Positions 1 to 9,200 of a DNA stretch of 64,000 bases are shown in pieces. The position numbers were made by a program, and so were the translations under genes. The DNA lies in NCBI RefSeq assembly GCF_001653565.1, contig NZ_LYPB01000048.1, positions 173,907 to 237,906 of the forward strand, read 5' to 3'. This DNA comes from Paenibacillus oryzisoli. Its GTDB lineage: Bacteria > Bacillota > Bacilli > Paenibacillales > NBRC-103111. The first letter of the stretch is position 1, and each line of letters starts with the position of its first letter. Under the pieces are notes generated by a model that worked only from the letters and a program-made list of their open reading frames with translations, ran no database searches and was not told the DNA's origin.

Positions 1-10
1 TTAAAAATAC

Positions 11-85
11 AAGAAAAAGCAACCTTTTGCTGCTCTTTGCCAGAGCTTTATCAAGCCTAGCAAACGAGCAACAGGTTGCTTCTCA
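11..85 (-). terminator. rpsO terminator hairpin
   Basis: Just after the rpsO stop, the minus-strand RNA can form a long interrupted stem. AGCAACC pairs with GGTTGCT, and TGTTGCTC with GAGCAGCA further in. It is followed by a T-rich run (TTTTTCTTG). This reads as an intrinsic terminator, or a partial one, ahead of whatever follows off the window; pnp is expected there by synteny. Confidence 0.75.
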
Positions 86-94
86 TTGTCTGTT

Positions 95-364
95 TTATCG
101 ACGCAAACCAAGCTTTGCAATCAAAGCACTATAGCGGCTTACATCTTTGTTTTTAACATATGCTAGCAACTTACGACGTTGTCCAACCATTTTAAGCAAA
201 CCACGACGGGAGTGGTGATCTTTCTTGTGTGTACGAAGGTGGTCTGTAAGGTTAACAATGTTTTCTGTAAGGATTGCTACTTGTACCTCAGGTGAACCTG
301 TGTCGGTATCGTGTACTTTGTGTGTTTGAATCAGTTGCGTTTTGCGCTCTTGCGTAATTGCCAT
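95..364 (-). CDS. rpsO: 30S ribosomal protein S15
   Basis: S15 is a primary binder of the 16S rRNA central domain and nucleates assembly of the 30S platform. The 89-residue product has the usual length. It shows the family core: [14 protein letters not shown] near residue 23, the [12 protein letters not shown] loop near residue 46, and the conserved RRKLLAYV in the last helix. The ATG start is preceded by AGGAGATGAAC. It is monocistronic or first in a small unit, with its own promoter and leader upstream and a terminator downstream. The leader may carry S15 autoregulation, which is known for the family. Identification is secure. Confidence 0.98.
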   Translation of the reverse strand: MAITQERKTQLIQTHKVHDTDTGSPEVQVAILTENIVNLTDHLRTHKKDHHSRRGLLKMVGQRRKLLAYVKNKDVSRYSALIAKLGLRR

Positions 365-482
365 AATCGTTCATCTCCTAAATTCTAATTAGTATCCCCG
401 CTAGCCTAGAAAGCGCCGATGAAAACGTCAATCCAAGCTAAGGTTCATGCCAAATGAACACGTCCATTCGGCAACGTTATTC
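365..482 (-). promoter_or_regulatory. rpsO 5' leader, candidate S15 autoregulatory element
   Basis: This roughly 110-base untranslated leader lies between the predicted start of transcription and the rpsO Shine-Dalgarno. At 449-472, near the RNA 5' end, an 8-bp stem GCCGAATG/CATTTGGC (one G-U pair) can form. S15 represses its own mRNA through leader structures in several bacteria. Whether this leader binds S15 is inference. Confidence 0.45.
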
Positions 483-512
483 AGTATAACACAATTGACC
501 AGAAGAAGTAAA
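483..512 (-). promoter_or_regulatory. rpsO sigma-A promoter
   Basis: On the minus strand, TTTACT at 507-512 and TATACT at 483-488 are separated by 18 bases. A TGT directly before TATACT gives an extended -10. It sits in the ribF-rpsO gap at a sensible distance from rpsO. Confidence 0.6.
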
Positions 513-519
513 CGTATGA

Positions 520-1467
520 TTACATCTCTAACGTCAATTTCTGTTTTGCTTCTAAGGAATCAAGTTTAATTTGAGCAACTAAATCTTCTAATGAAGTAAA
601 TTTACGTTCTGGTCTAAGAAAAGCAATAAGCTCAACCACAACAGTTTCTCCATATATTTGCTCGGAAAATTCGAATAAATGCGCTTCAAATGATGGTTTG
701 AGTTCTCCTGTCTCAAATGTTGGTTTCACACCAATATTCATGACACCTTGATATTTTTCTCCACGGACAGTCGCTTGAATAGCGTATACACCATTCTTTG
801 GACTGACATACGGTTCTTCCAATTGAAGATTAGCTGTGGGGAATCCAAGTGTTCTCCCTCTCTTCGCACCATCAACAACAGTACCACTTATGCTATATGG
901 ACGTCCTAGCAACCTAGTCACTGTCTCCAATTCGCCAAGCTGCAATGCTTCGCGTATACGTGTACTACTCACTTTTTCACCATTCATATGAAAAGGTCTC
1001 ACCACTTCAACAGAGAATTTCCCGTGACTCAACTCACAGAGTGAATCCGGAGTACCTTTACCTTGAAATCCAAAGGTAAAATCAAAACCGCATATGACGC
1101 TATCTACGCCAAGCCGATCAAGGACTCCATCCACGAATTGTTCGGGCGTTAAGCGCATCAGCGATGCATCAAACGTTACAATATAAACGTGATTGATGCC
1201 CATACTTTCAAAGATTTGCATCTTCTTCTTCGTGGGCGTCAACGAATCTATATATTTATCTTGCCCCATTACCGCTCTAGGATGAGGGTAAAAGGTCATG
1301 ATGGCTGAGTTTAGCCCAAGATTCTTAGCCGTAAGCATAGCCCTACCTATTACCTCTTGATGTCCTAGATGTACACCATCAAAGTCACCAATAGCTACCA
1401 CTTGTTTCCCAACAATCTGCGCTAACTCATCCAAATCCATCGGATATGATATTGGTATTATTTGCAT
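520..1467 (-). CDS. ribF: bifunctional riboflavin kinase / FAD synthetase
   Basis: RibF phosphorylates riboflavin to FMN and adenylylates FMN to FAD in the cytoplasm. The 315-residue product has the expected two-domain layout. The N-terminal [22 protein letters not shown] carries AIGDFDGVHLGHQEVI near residue 25 (HxGH-type motif) and STRIREAL near residue 167. The C-terminal flavokinase carries GRTLGFPTANL near residue 204 and NGVYAI near residue 225. It follows truB by 47 bp and is last in the nusA-infB unit, as in Bacillus (ribC). The ATG at 1467 is the natural start. Confidence 0.96.
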   Translation of the reverse strand: MQIIPISYPMDLDELAQIVGKQVVAIGDFDGVHLGHQEVIGRAMLTAKNLGLNSAIMTFYPHPRAVMGQDKYIDSLTPTKKKMQIFESMGINHVYIVTFDASLMRLTPEQFVDGVLDRLGVDSVICGFDFTFGFQGKGTPDSLCELSHGKFSVEVVRPFHMNGEKVSSTRIREALQLGELETVTRLLGRPYSISGTVVDGAKRGRTLGFPTANLQLEEPYVSPKNGVYAIQATVRGEKYQGVMNIGVKPTFETGELKPSFEAHLFEFSEQIYGETVVVELIAFLRPERKFTSLEDLVAQIKLDSLEAKQKLTLEM

Positions 1468-1514
1468 AAATTCCGTCTCACCTACCTATTTCAAACCGTC
1501 CCGCGACGTTATGA

Positions 1515-2429
1515 TTAAAGGAATACTTTGGCCGGGACCAAGACCTGGCTAGTGCTTTTCCATTCAAACAGACCAAGAAATCGTTCATCTGGTGAATAGG
1601 CCCGAAATATGGTTTGTGAAGCATCTGCATGAGCCACTCGATTCGCAGCTAGAGCTATTTTCTTACCTTGCAAGGAATGAAGCGCTTCTTGATCATTGAG
1701 GGTAATAGATGGCATATGTGAGATGGCTATATCCATCGGAATCATATGTTGTTGCAATGATCCATCTTCCTTCAATTGAACAATTTGCTCAAAGGTTAAA
1801 CATTGTTCCTTACGAATATTACCTGTAGACGTACGTATTAGACTTACCATGACAGCTGGATACCCCAGTGCTCTCCCTATATCTACACACAAAGTTCTAA
1901 TATAGGTACCTTTGGAGCATACGGCACGAAAACGAATTTCAGGGTGCTTCTGATCCATATTGAGCTCGAGAATCTCAAGTTCGTAAATCGTAGCTTTCCT
2001 TGATTTTCGTTCAACTTCCTTACCTTCTCTCGCTAATTCGTAAAGTCGTTTGCCATCTACTTTAACAGCTGAGAACATAGGAGGAATTTGCTCGATGTCT
2101 CCCAAGAAGGATTCAAGCACACCACGTAGTTGACTTTCTCCGAGTGTTACCTGTGATACTTCTTCCAGGACAGTCCCTGTCATGTCTTCCGTATCTGTCG
2201 ATAACCCAATACGTAAAACAGCTTCATATTCCTTCGGCAACTCTTGAATATATTCAACCATCCGTGTAGCACGACCGATGCAAAGTGGCAAAACACCTGT
2301 CACTTGCGGGTCAAGGGTACCCGTATGACCAATACGCTTAATACTTAAAATTCTTCTGACTTTGGCGACAACATCATGGGATGTAAAGCCCGCTGGTTTC
2401 CAAACAGGCAGTATACCTTCTAGCGTCAT
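1515..2429 (-). CDS. truB: tRNA pseudouridine(55) synthase
   Basis: TruB makes pseudouridine 55 in the T-arm of tRNAs. The 304-residue protein opens with GILPVWKPAGFTSHDVV. It carries the catalytic block GHTGTLDPQVTGVLPLCIGRATR, whose Asp (near residue 40) is the expected nucleophile, and a KGTYIRTL motif near residue 173. Its ATG overlaps the nrnA stop by 4 bp (ATGA), a sign of translational coupling. Family length is normal and nothing is missing. Confidence 0.97.
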   Translation of the reverse strand: MTLEGILPVWKPAGFTSHDVVAKVRRILSIKRIGHTGTLDPQVTGVLPLCIGRATRMVEYIQELPKEYEAVLRIGLSTDTEDMTGTVLEEVSQVTLGESQLRGVLESFLGDIEQIPPMFSAVKVDGKRLYELAREGKEVERKSRKATIYELEILELNMDQKHPEIRFRAVCSKGTYIRTLCVDIGRALGYPAVMVSLIRTSTGNIRKEQCLTFEQIVQLKEDGSLQQHMIPMDIAISHMPSITLNDQEALHSLQGKKIALAANRVAHADASQTIFRAYSPDERFLGLFEWKSTSQVLVPAKVFL

Positions 2430-3427
2430 TTCAGCTTGTCCCCTACTTCCCCAACCATTCTAGCAATTGCTTCATCTAGCGTACCATGAATCGTACATCC
2501 CGATGCTCGAACATGCCCTCCTCCACCAAGTGACTGTGCAATCGCAGCAACATCGACTAATCCGGAGGAACGCAGACTTACTTTAATGACGCCTGGTGCC
2601 TTCTCCTTAATCAGCATGCCTACCTCTACACCCTCAACATTACGAGGATAATTCACTAATCCATCCAAATCATCACTCGAAGCACCTGTCAACTCCAAAT
2701 CTGCAAGTGACACAGCAAGCCAGGCTAACTTGCGATCATAGGCAAAGGAAAGTGTTGATAGTGCTTTTTGGAGAAGTACAATCTGTGCATACGTCATCCG
2801 TTCAAGTACAAGTTCAGCAATTTCTGCACCCTTGACCCCTAACTCCAACATAGAAGCCCCGATTTTCATAACCTCTGAAGAAGTATTCGAATAACGGAAA
2901 CCACCTGTATCTGTCAGCAGGCCGGTATAGATGCATTCACCGAAAGAAATGTCAGGTTGAAGTTTCATATGTTGTGCCAAATCATACAAAATTTGAACGG
3001 TTGCCGCGGCATCATATTTGATTAAATGACAGGAACCGAATTCATCATTCGTTGGATGATGGTCAATATTGAGTAGGTTTACCTGCTCATCAAAAAGAGT
3101 GCTGATCCTACCCATTCTGGAGAAATCAGCACAATCAACACTTATGATGGTTTGATACAGTCGACTCGGTGCCTGTTCACTATAATCAATCGTTTGTTTA
3201 CTACCTGCTAAGTAGGAAAATTTAGAGGGCATTGCGCCCTCATTGATCATTGTGAATGACTTTCCAAGCTGACTTAATATCCAACCTGTTGCATACGTTG
3301 AACTGGCAGCATCTCCATCCGGCTGGATGTGAGATACAACCAGGAAATCATCATGCTGCTCGATAAATGCAGCTGCTGCTGCCAGCTGCTGACAGTATTC
3401 GGTGGCATGGTTCATTCCGTTATTCAT
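2426..3427 (-). CDS. nrnA: DHH/DHHA1 bifunctional oligoribonuclease / PAP phosphatase
   Basis: NrnA degrades nano-RNAs and dephosphorylates 3'-phosphoadenosine 5'-phosphate. The 333-residue product shows the DHH phosphoesterase motifs: SHIQPDGDA near residue 32, VDCAD near residue 97, the eponymous DHHPTN near residue 122, and a C-terminal DHHA1 motif [10 protein letters not shown] near residue 300. It overlaps rbfA upstream and truB downstream by 4 bp each. A second ATG 12 bases into the gene is possible, but the coupled ATG at 3427 fits better. Specific substrate preference is assigned from family and position. Confidence 0.93.
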   Translation of the reverse strand: MNNGMNHATEYCQQLAAAAAFIEQHDDFLVVSHIQPDGDAASSTYATGWILSQLGKSFTMINEGAMPSKFSYLAGSKQTIDYSEQAPSRLYQTIISVDCADFSRMGRISTLFDEQVNLLNIDHHPTNDEFGSCHLIKYDAAATVQILYDLAQHMKLQPDISFGECIYTGLLTDTGGFRYSNTSSEVMKIGASMLELGVKGAEIAELVLERMTYAQIVLLQKALSTLSFAYDRKLAWLAVSLADLELTGASSDDLDGLVNYPRNVEGVEVGMLIKEKAPGVIKVSLRSSGLVDVAAIAQSLGGGGHVRASGCTIHGTLDEAIARMVGEVGDKLK

Positions 3428-3783
3428 ACGTTTGTATTTCCTTCCTGATTGAGCTTATACAACAATTGGTCAATGTGACTACCATAGTCGATCGAAGCAT
3501 CAAATTTAAACTGAAGCTCTGGAATCTTGCGCAAACGAATTCGTTTGCCTAATTCAGAGCGAATATACCCTGAAGCAACAGAAAGAGCCTTAAGAGTGGC
3601 CGCTTTTTCTTCTTCAGTTCCCATTACGCTTAAATACACACGAGCAAGTGACAAATCATTCGTCACTTCAACACCTGTAACGGTCATAAAACCAATACGA
3701 GGATCCTTCAGTTCAGCTTGAATAATCTGACTCAGCTCTTTCTTAATCTGTTCGCCAACTCGACCTACACGAACTCTAGCCAT
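3424..3783 (-). CDS. rbfA: ribosome-binding factor A
   Basis: RbfA is a KH-fold 30S maturation factor that helps 16S rRNA 5'-end processing, notably in the cold. The 119-residue protein contains [14 protein letters not shown] at the start, [19 protein letters not shown] near residue 27, and a C-terminal [17 protein letters not shown]. It follows infB by 6 bp and overlaps nrnA by 4 bp. In B. subtilis ylxP lies between infB and rbfA; here that gene is absent. Confidence 0.96.
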   Translation of the reverse strand: MARVRVGRVGEQIKKELSQIIQAELKDPRIGFMTVTGVEVTNDLSLARVYLSVMGTEEEKAATLKALSVASGYIRSELGKRIRLRKIPELQFKFDASIDYGSHIDQLLYKLNQEGNTNV

Positions 3784-3789
3784 TTATTA

Positions 3790-6714
3790 TCACCTCTCAA
3801 CGGACTCCATGATAAAGGCTTCAATAATGTCGCCCTCTTTAATATCATGATAACGCTCAAGAGATATACCACACTCATAACCTTGTGCAACTTCTTTTTG
3901 GTCATCCTTGAATCGTTTCAAGGAATCAATTTTGCCTTCGTGAACAACAATACCGCTACGAACTAAGCGAGTTTGTGCATTACGAGCAATTTTACCTGAA
4001 GTTACATAACAACCTGCAATTGTTCCTGAACCAGTAATTTTGAAAACATTACGTACTTCAGCTTGACCAAGAACAACTTCCTTGAAGATTGGATCCAGCA
4101 TGCCTTTCATCGCTTGCTCGATTTCTTCGATTACGTTGTAAATGATGTTATGCAGACGGATATCAACTTTCTCTTGATCAGCCGTTGCTTTCGCAGCAGG
4201 CTCAGGACGAACGTTAAATCCAATAATAATCGCATTGGAAGCAGAAGCCAGAATAATATCAGATTCTGTAACTGCGCCAACCCCATTATGAAGAATCTTA
4301 ACGCGTACACCTTCAACTTCAATTTTCTCAAGAGAGCTTTTCAGTGCTTCTACGGAACCTTGAACGTCACCTTTGATAATTACATTCAGATCTTTCACTT
4401 CACCGTCTTTAATATGCTTAAAGAGGTCTTCCAATGTGACGCGGGAATTAGCTGTCATCTCGGATTGACGAAGTGCAATCGCACGACGATCTGCAATATC
4501 TCTTGCTTTGCGCTCATCTTCATAAGCCAAGAATGGATCCCCAGCTTGTGGAACTTCTGTCAGACCCGTAATTTCAACCGGAGTTGAAGGACCTGCTTCT
4601 TTCAAACGTTTACCTTTATCATTAACGATCGCGCGCACACGACCGAAGCATACACCGGCAACGAAGCTATCTCCAACTTTTAAGGTACCATGTTGAATTA
4701 GGATTCTAGCCACTGGGCCTCTTCCTTTATCCAACTCAGCCTCAATAACAGTCGCTCTAGCACGTTTGTTTGGATTAGCTTTGTACTCTTGTACTTCAGC
4801 TACCAGCAAGATCATTTCAAGCAAGTTTTCAAGACCAATACGTTGTTTTGCGGAAATTTCGCAGAAAATCGTATCGCCGCCCCACTCTTCCGGAACTAAC
4901 TCGTAAGCTGTAAGAGCTTGCTTAATTTGGTCTGGATTAGCGCCTTCTTTATCAATCTTGTTCACAGCTACAATGATTGGTACGCCAGCCGCTTTAGCAT
5001 GACTAATCGCTTCTACGGTTTGTGGCATTACACCGTCATCTGCTGCAACAACGATAATTGTAATATCCGTAACTTGAGCACCACGAGCACGCATCGTAGT
5101 AAATGCTTCGTGACCAGGTGTATCCAAGAAAGTAATTTTCTTATGATTAACTTCGACTTGATAAGCACCGATGTGCTGAGTGATCCCGCCTGCTTCGCCT
5201 TCAGTAACACTCGTTTTACGAATGGCATCAAGCAATGTTGTTTTACCGTGATCGACGTGACCCATGATTGTTACAACAGGTGGACGTTCGAGCAAGTCAG
5301 CCTCGTCATCGATTTCTTCGAATGTTTCGAAGTTATCTTCTTCGACTTTGATTTTGATTTCAACTTCAACACCAAATTCAGTCGCGATCAATTGAATAGT
5401 TTCCAAATCTAGCTCTTGGTTGATCGTAGCCATTGTGCCAAGGAATAAGAGCTTCTTAATTACTTCAGAAGCATCTTTGTGAAGTAATTTCGCTGTTTCA
5501 CCAACCGTCATGTTACCACGAACAATGATCTTCTTAGGTGTGTTATCCACTTTTTCTTTCTTAACTATGTCTTGTTGGTAACGACCTCTGTTGTTTCCGC
5601 GTTGGTTGCCTCTGTTGTTTCCACCAGGACCACGATTACCACCAGATCTATTATCATCAAAACGTTTTGGTGTTGGTTTGGATTTTTTTGTTGTTATGAC
5701 ACCAGCTTTTGCTGCTGCATCATCCAACTCAGCCGCTGTTGCACCAACATGAAATTGTGGTTTAGCTTCTTGAACAACTGGTCTTCCACTTTGGTTATTG
5801 TTACGGTTCTCGAAAGGCTTGGACTGGCGATTAGGGCCAGCACTACGATTTGGACTAGATTGAGGACGCCCACTGTTCGCGCTTTGACCACTGCTTGCTC
5901 CAGGTCCGCCTGCCCCTTGATTTGGGCGTGAACCTGCATAGTTGCTGTTCGAGCGTGGCGCTCCGCCCTGTCCTTGGCCGCCTTGGCTGTATCCTTGACT
6001 AGCTGGACGACTGTTGTTGTATCCACCACTGCTTCCGCCTGCAGGACGTTGGCCGCCAGGATTGGATCCTTGATAACCTGTACGTTGGCCACCTTGGCTG
6101 GAACCTTGACCTGCAGGACGTTGGCCACCAGGATTGGAACCTTGGTAACCTGTGCGCTGGCCGCCTTGGCTGGAGCCTTGACCACTTGGACGTCCACCAT
6201 TTGGATTAGAACCTTGATAGCCCGTACGCTGACCACCTTGAGAGTTGTTAGAACGATTTCCTTGATAGTTACTGCTTTGGCCACTTGGGCGTGACTGTTG
6301 TGGGCGACTTGATGAATTTTGTGTAGACTGACTTTGTTGAGGAGTCGTAGCTCCAGTTGATGTAGTCGGTTGACTACTAGCAGATTGTTGCTCATTAGTA
6401 ACTGGCTTAGCCGCCGGGGTTACTGCACCTTTATTCTCTTGTGCTGGAGCCTGCGATGCAGGATTCTGATTCGTCGTAGATGAACTCACATTTCCTCCGT
6501 CCGTAGCTGCTCGTTTGGCAGCTGCATTAGCTTTGATATCTCTAAAGAACTTTTCCACACTGCTAACCGCGTCATTCTCCATTACACTCATGTGGTTGTT
6601 AACAGGTATATTTAATCGTTTGAGAATGGTGATAATTTCTTTGCTGCTCATATTGAGCTGTTTCGCGTATTCGTACACGCGTGTCTTGTCTTTATTATCT
6701 TGTTTATTGGTCAA
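3790..6714 (-). CDS. infB: translation initiation factor IF-2
   Basis: IF-2 is the GTPase that places fMet-tRNA on the 30S subunit and drives subunit joining. The 974-residue protein has an IF2_N segment at the start ([17 protein letters not shown]), a long low-complexity G/Q/N/R-rich arm at about residues 80-380, a second IF2_N at about 390-445, then the G domain: GHVDHGKT 485-492, DTPGH 531-535, NKID 585-588. The start codon is TTG, with GGAGGTGA 6 bases upstream. It overlaps the ylxQ stop by 11 bp. Residues 158-229 hold three near-identical 24-25-residue repeats, longer than in most Bacillus IF-2. Confidence 0.98.
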   Translation of the reverse strand: MTNKQDNKDKTRVYEYAKQLNMSSKEIITILKRLNIPVNNHMSVMENDAVSSVEKFFRDIKANAAAKRAATDGGNVSSSTTNQNPASQAPAQENKGAVTPAAKPVTNEQQSASSQPTTSTGATTPQQSQSTQNSSSRPQQSRPSGQSSNYQGNRSNNSQGGQRTGYQGSNPNGGRPSGQGSSQGGQRTGYQGSNPGGQRPAGQGSSQGGQRTGYQGSNPGGQRPAGGSSGGYNNSRPASQGYSQGGQGQGGAPRSNSNYAGSRPNQGAGGPGASSGQSANSGRPQSSPNRSAGPNRQSKPFENRNNNQSGRPVVQEAKPQFHVGATAAELDDAAAKAGVITTKKSKPTPKRFDDNRSGGNRGPGGNNRGNQRGNNRGRYQQDIVKKEKVDNTPKKIIVRGNMTVGETAKLLHKDASEVIKKLLFLGTMATINQELDLETIQLIATEFGVEVEIKIKVEEDNFETFEEIDDEADLLERPPVVTIMGHVDHGKTTLLDAIRKTSVTEGEAGGITQHIGAYQVEVNHKKITFLDTPGHEAFTTMRARGAQVTDITIIVVAADDGVMPQTVEAISHAKAAGVPIIVAVNKIDKEGANPDQIKQALTAYELVPEEWGGDTIFCEISAKQRIGLENLLEMILLVAEVQEYKANPNKRARATVIEAELDKGRGPVARILIQHGTLKVGDSFVAGVCFGRVRAIVNDKGKRLKEAGPSTPVEITGLTEVPQAGDPFLAYEDERKARDIADRRAIALRQSEMTANSRVTLEDLFKHIKDGEVKDLNVIIKGDVQGSVEALKSSLEKIEVEGVRVKILHNGVGAVTESDIILASASNAIIIGFNVRPEPAAKATADQEKVDIRLHNIIYNVIEEIEQAMKGMLDPIFKEVVLGQAEVRNVFKITGSGTIAGCYVTSGKIARNAQTRLVRSGIVVHEGKIDSLKRFKDDQKEVAQGYECGISLERYHDIKEGDIIEAFIMESVER
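6028..6243 (-). repeat. in-frame tandem repeat in the IF-2 N-terminal arm
   Basis: Three consecutive units of about 72-75 bp encode [14 protein letters not shown] followed by [10 protein letters not shown] or a close variant. The units are near-identical in protein and DNA, so this is a recent tandem expansion inside the disordered arm. Confidence 0.85.
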
Positions 6715-7033
6715 TATGTTTCACCTCCGCAGGATTTTCTTGACTCTTCTGCAGCATCTGCGCGAAGCCTCCGTCCAATACACCTATGGTGACACGCATT
6801 TCTTTCCCAATGCTGCGGCCCAATTCATACTTAGTACCCACTTCCATGAGTTTAACCCCATAGAAAAGGCATTTATCTTGAAATTTCTTACGTGTATTAG
6901 CAGAAGCGTCTTCCGCCATAATAACTAGCTTGGCCTCACCCGCGCGAATAGCTTTGAATACACCTTCGTCACCCGTAACGAGTTTCCCGGCTCTCATCGC
7001 CAATCCTAATTGATTTAGAAATTTAGGATTCAT
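6704..7033 (-). CDS. ylxQ: L7Ae/L30e-family RNA-binding protein YlxQ
   Basis: This 109-residue protein belongs to the L7Ae/L30e/S12e family that binds kink-turn RNA; it is usually annotated as YlxQ, and its cellular role is not settled. The family start is [21 protein letters not shown], which places the ATG at 7033, 11 bp inside the end of rnpM. The core [11 protein letters not shown] (about residues 35-45) is the strand-turn RNA-binding region. Its stop overlaps the infB TTG start by 11 bp, so it is tightly coupled on both sides. Confidence 0.9.
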   Translation of the reverse strand: MNPKFLNQLGLAMRAGKLVTGDEGVFKAIRAGEAKLVIMAEDASANTRKKFQDKCLFYGVKLMEVGTKYELGRSIGKEMRVTIGVLDGGFAQMLQKSQENPAEVKHIDQ

Positions 7034-7340
7034 CTTCTGATTCCTCCTCTTCTTTCGAAGAAAGGAATTCATCTTCAACACGAATGAAATCTTGTTCCAG
7101 TTGGTCATAAATGTCTGCGCCTACAGCATGCTTCAGAGCTCTATCCAGGGCTTTGCTTTTCTTTGCCAATTTAAAACAAGAAACTTTACCGCACAGGTAG
7201 GCACCGCGCCCAGACTTCTTCCCCTTAAGATCAATGAGAATATCATCCTCAGGCGTTTTGACGACGCGGATCAATTCCCTCTTCGGCATCATTTCCTGAC
7301 AGGCAACGCATTTTCTCAGAGGGATTTTTCTCTGCTTCAT
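7023..7340 (-). CDS. rnpM: YlxR / RNase P modulator RnpM
   Basis: YlxR proteins are small nucleic-acid-binding proteins of the nusA-infB operon; in B. subtilis the protein was reported to bind RNase P RNA. The product, 105 residues from the ATG at 7340, begins KQRKIPLRKCVACQEMMPKREL. It contains the DUF448 hallmark GRGAYLCG near residue 45. The start is chosen because AAGGGGTGATC lies 7 bases upstream. A longer TTG start at 7361 would swallow that site. The C-terminal tail is acidic (EEEESEDES). Confidence 0.9.
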   Translation of the reverse strand: MKQRKIPLRKCVACQEMMPKRELIRVVKTPEDDILIDLKGKKSGRGAYLCGKVSCFKLAKKSKALDRALKHAVGADIYDQLEQDFIRVEDEFLSSKEEEESEDES

Positions 7341-7369
7341 TCCGATCACCCCTTGTTCCAAACATAAAC

Positions 7370-8467
7370 TTAATCGATGCTAATAGAATCTTGGTGCATC
7401 TCTTCCGAGTAAGTTTTCACTCTGCCATATTCTTGTTCTGCTTGCGTTTCACTCTTGATATCGATTTTCCAGCCTGTAAGCTTAGCAGCTAGACGGGCGT
7501 TCTGTCCTTTAATCCCAATTGCCAGAGAAAGCTGATAATCAGGTACAATGACTCGAGCCATTTTTTCATTTTCATGAATCTGAACTTCAAGCACTTTAGA
7601 AGGGCTTAGCGCATTCGCTACATACTCTTCTACACTCTCCATCCAGCGAACGATATCAATTTTCTCTCCGCGCAGTTCAGTTACAATCGTTTGAACACGA
7701 AGTCCCTTCGGACCTACACATGATCCAACGGGATCGACTTCTGGATTGCGAGAGTGAACAGCAATTTTTGAACGGAAGCCTGCTTCACGTGCAACGGAGC
7801 GAATCTCTACCACGCCATCGAAAATTTCAGGAACTTCAAGCTCAAATAGACGTTTCAACAAGCCTGGATGTGTTCTCGACAGAATAATTTGAGGACCCTT
7901 TGTCGTGTTCTCGACTTTTGTAATATAAGCTTTGATACGGTCTCCCTGTTTGAACTTATCCGTAGGCATAAGCTCTGTCAATGGAAGAACGGCTTCTACT
8001 TTGCCAAGATCCACATAAATATTTCGTTGATCTTGACGTTGTAAGATACCTGTTACGATATCTTCCTCTTTATCGATAAATGCATTATAAATTAAGCCAC
8101 GCTCGGCTTCGCGTATCCGTTGCGTTACAACCTGTTTAGCGGTTTGTGCTGCAATACGTCCAAAATCACGAGGCGTTACTTCAATTTCAACGATATCATC
8201 CAATTGGTAATTCGGATTAATTTCACGCGAAGCATGCACAGAAATTTCCAATCTCGGATCCAAAACGTCTTCTGTAACTGTCTTCCGTGCATACACCTTA
8301 ATAAGACCCGTATGTCGATTGATATCTACACGAACGTTCTGTGCCGTGTTGAAATTACGTTTATAACTTGAAATCATCGCCGCTTCAATAGCATCAATGA
8401 GTAGCTCCTTGGAGATACCCTTCTCTCGTTCAATTTCCGACAGCGCTTCAATAAAATCCGTGTTCAT
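7370..8467 (-). CDS. nusA: transcription termination/antitermination factor NusA
   Basis: NusA binds RNA polymerase and nascent RNA, modulating pausing, intrinsic termination and antitermination. The 365-residue protein has the N-terminal RNAP-binding domain, an S1 domain (about residues 135-200), and two KH domains, with SCVGPKGLRVQTIV near residue 250 and IGIKGQNARLAAKLTGW near residue 318. It lacks the C-terminal acidic repeats of the E. coli protein, as is normal in Firmicutes. It sits 36 bp after rimP. The operon leader holds a hairpin that NusA itself may act on. Confidence 0.98.
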   Translation of the reverse strand: MNTDFIEALSEIEREKGISKELLIDAIEAAMISSYKRNFNTAQNVRVDINRHTGLIKVYARKTVTEDVLDPRLEISVHASREINPNYQLDDIVEIEVTPRDFGRIAAQTAKQVVTQRIREAERGLIYNAFIDKEEDIVTGILQRQDQRNIYVDLGKVEAVLPLTELMPTDKFKQGDRIKAYITKVENTTKGPQIILSRTHPGLLKRLFELEVPEIFDGVVEIRSVAREAGFRSKIAVHSRNPEVDPVGSCVGPKGLRVQTIVTELRGEKIDIVRWMESVEEYVANALSPSKVLEVQIHENEKMARVIVPDYQLSLAIGIKGQNARLAAKLTGWKIDIKSETQAEQEYGRVKTYSEEMHQDSISID

Positions 8468-8503
8468 TTGAACTGAGTCCCCCCCTTCAATAAGTAACGA
8501 TTA

Positions 8504-8968
8504 CTAAAATACGATAGCAAGACGTGCACTAGCTACTTTGGCAACCGGAATGCTGATTTTCTTTTTACCAATCTCGATCACGAGTACTTCCTCGTCATAA
8601 GACTGCAACAACCCTTCAAACTCTTTAGAACCTTCGATTGGTTCATACGAGGTAACAAATACGTGACTATTTACGGCTTTATAAAAATCTTGAGTTTTCT
8701 TAAGCGGACGTTCTGCTCCAGGAGAAGAAACCTCTAAGAAATAAGCATCAGTAATCGGATCTTTCTCATCCAATTGAACACTTAAGAACTCACTGATGCG
8801 GCCGCAATCATCTATATCAATTCCGCCTTCTTTGTCAGCATAGACGCGAAGGAACCAATTGCTGCCTTCTTTGACATATTCAATATCCACGATTTCAAAC
8901 CCATTTTGTTCAACAAAATCCTTCAGCATGTCCTCAATGATGGATTTGATTTGTTCTTGTGTAGCCAC
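8504..8968 (-). CDS. rimP: ribosome maturation factor RimP
   Basis: RimP assists 30S maturation, acting early with S12 and S5. The 154-residue protein shows the family pattern: IVDIEYVKEGSNWFLRVYADKEGGIDIDDC at about residues 25-55, and VSSPGAERPLKK near residue 88. The start is GTG at 8968 with AGGAGGT about 10 bases upstream. It is the first gene of the rimP-nusA-rnpM-ylxQ-infB-rbfA-nrnA-truB-ribF unit, behind its own promoter and hairpin leader. Confidence 0.95.
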   Translation of the reverse strand: MATQEQIKSIIEDMLKDFVEQNGFEIVDIEYVKEGSNWFLRVYADKEGGIDIDDCGRISEFLSVQLDEKDPITDAYFLEVSSPGAERPLKKTQDFYKAVNSHVFVTSYEPIEGSKEFEGLLQSYDEEVLVIEIGKKKISIPVAKVASARLAIVF

Positions 8969-9033
8969 AGATATGTGTACCTCCTAAATTGACTTCTCCT
9001 TGACGTATCCCGAAAAGTCCTATATCAAAATGT

Positions 9034-9057
9034 AAAGAGTGGGTTTCCCCACTCTTT
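9034..9057 (-). promoter_or_regulatory. hairpin in rimP-nusA leader (candidate attenuator)
   Basis: A perfect 10-bp stem, AAAGAGTGGG/CCCACTCTTT with a GAAA loop in the RNA, lies between the operon promoter (9094-9123) and rimP. The base is followed by ACATTTTG, a poor U-tract, so the hairpin would terminate weakly by itself. In B. subtilis NusA-stimulated termination at weak terminators controls its own operon. The same role here is inference. Confidence 0.6.
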
Positions 9058-9093
9058 AATCACAAGATGATATCCTCATTATTGCCAATAAAA

Positions 9094-9123
9094 ATTATAC
9101 CATAACCATTCTTTGCATTACAA
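9094..9123 (-). promoter_or_regulatory. rimP-nusA-infB operon promoter
   Basis: On the minus strand, TTGTAA (9118-9123) and TATAAT (9094-9099) are 18 bases apart. TGG before TATAAT makes an extended -10. It lies in the polC-rimP gap. Confidence 0.72.
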
Positions 9124-9159
9124 TAGCAAACTTGTTAATCATTTTCACTTGACAGCCCC

Positions 9160-9200
9160 AAAGCTTTCATTAGAAAACTCTCTTCGAAAGCATCTACTTC
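9160..9200. repeat. copy A of a short interspersed element
   Basis: About 41 bp at the polC stop codon read AAAGCTTTCATTAGAAAAC and on to CTTCGAAAGCATCTACTTC. They align closely with 28278-28317 (copy B) and more loosely with the two halves at 16322-16408. See the findings. Confidence 0.5.

Noticed and set aside
4063..5412. Plus-strand frames of about 164-174 codons opposite infB
   Set aside because: They are antisense to conserved IF-2 GTPase codons, with no domain sense and no promoter.
5574..6395. Long open frames on both strands in the infB N-terminal region
   Set aside because: They arise from repetitive G/Q/N codons of IF-2 read in other frames. Composition is aberrant (Ala/Val/Lys or Thr/Leu runs), and no ribosome-binding sites fit.
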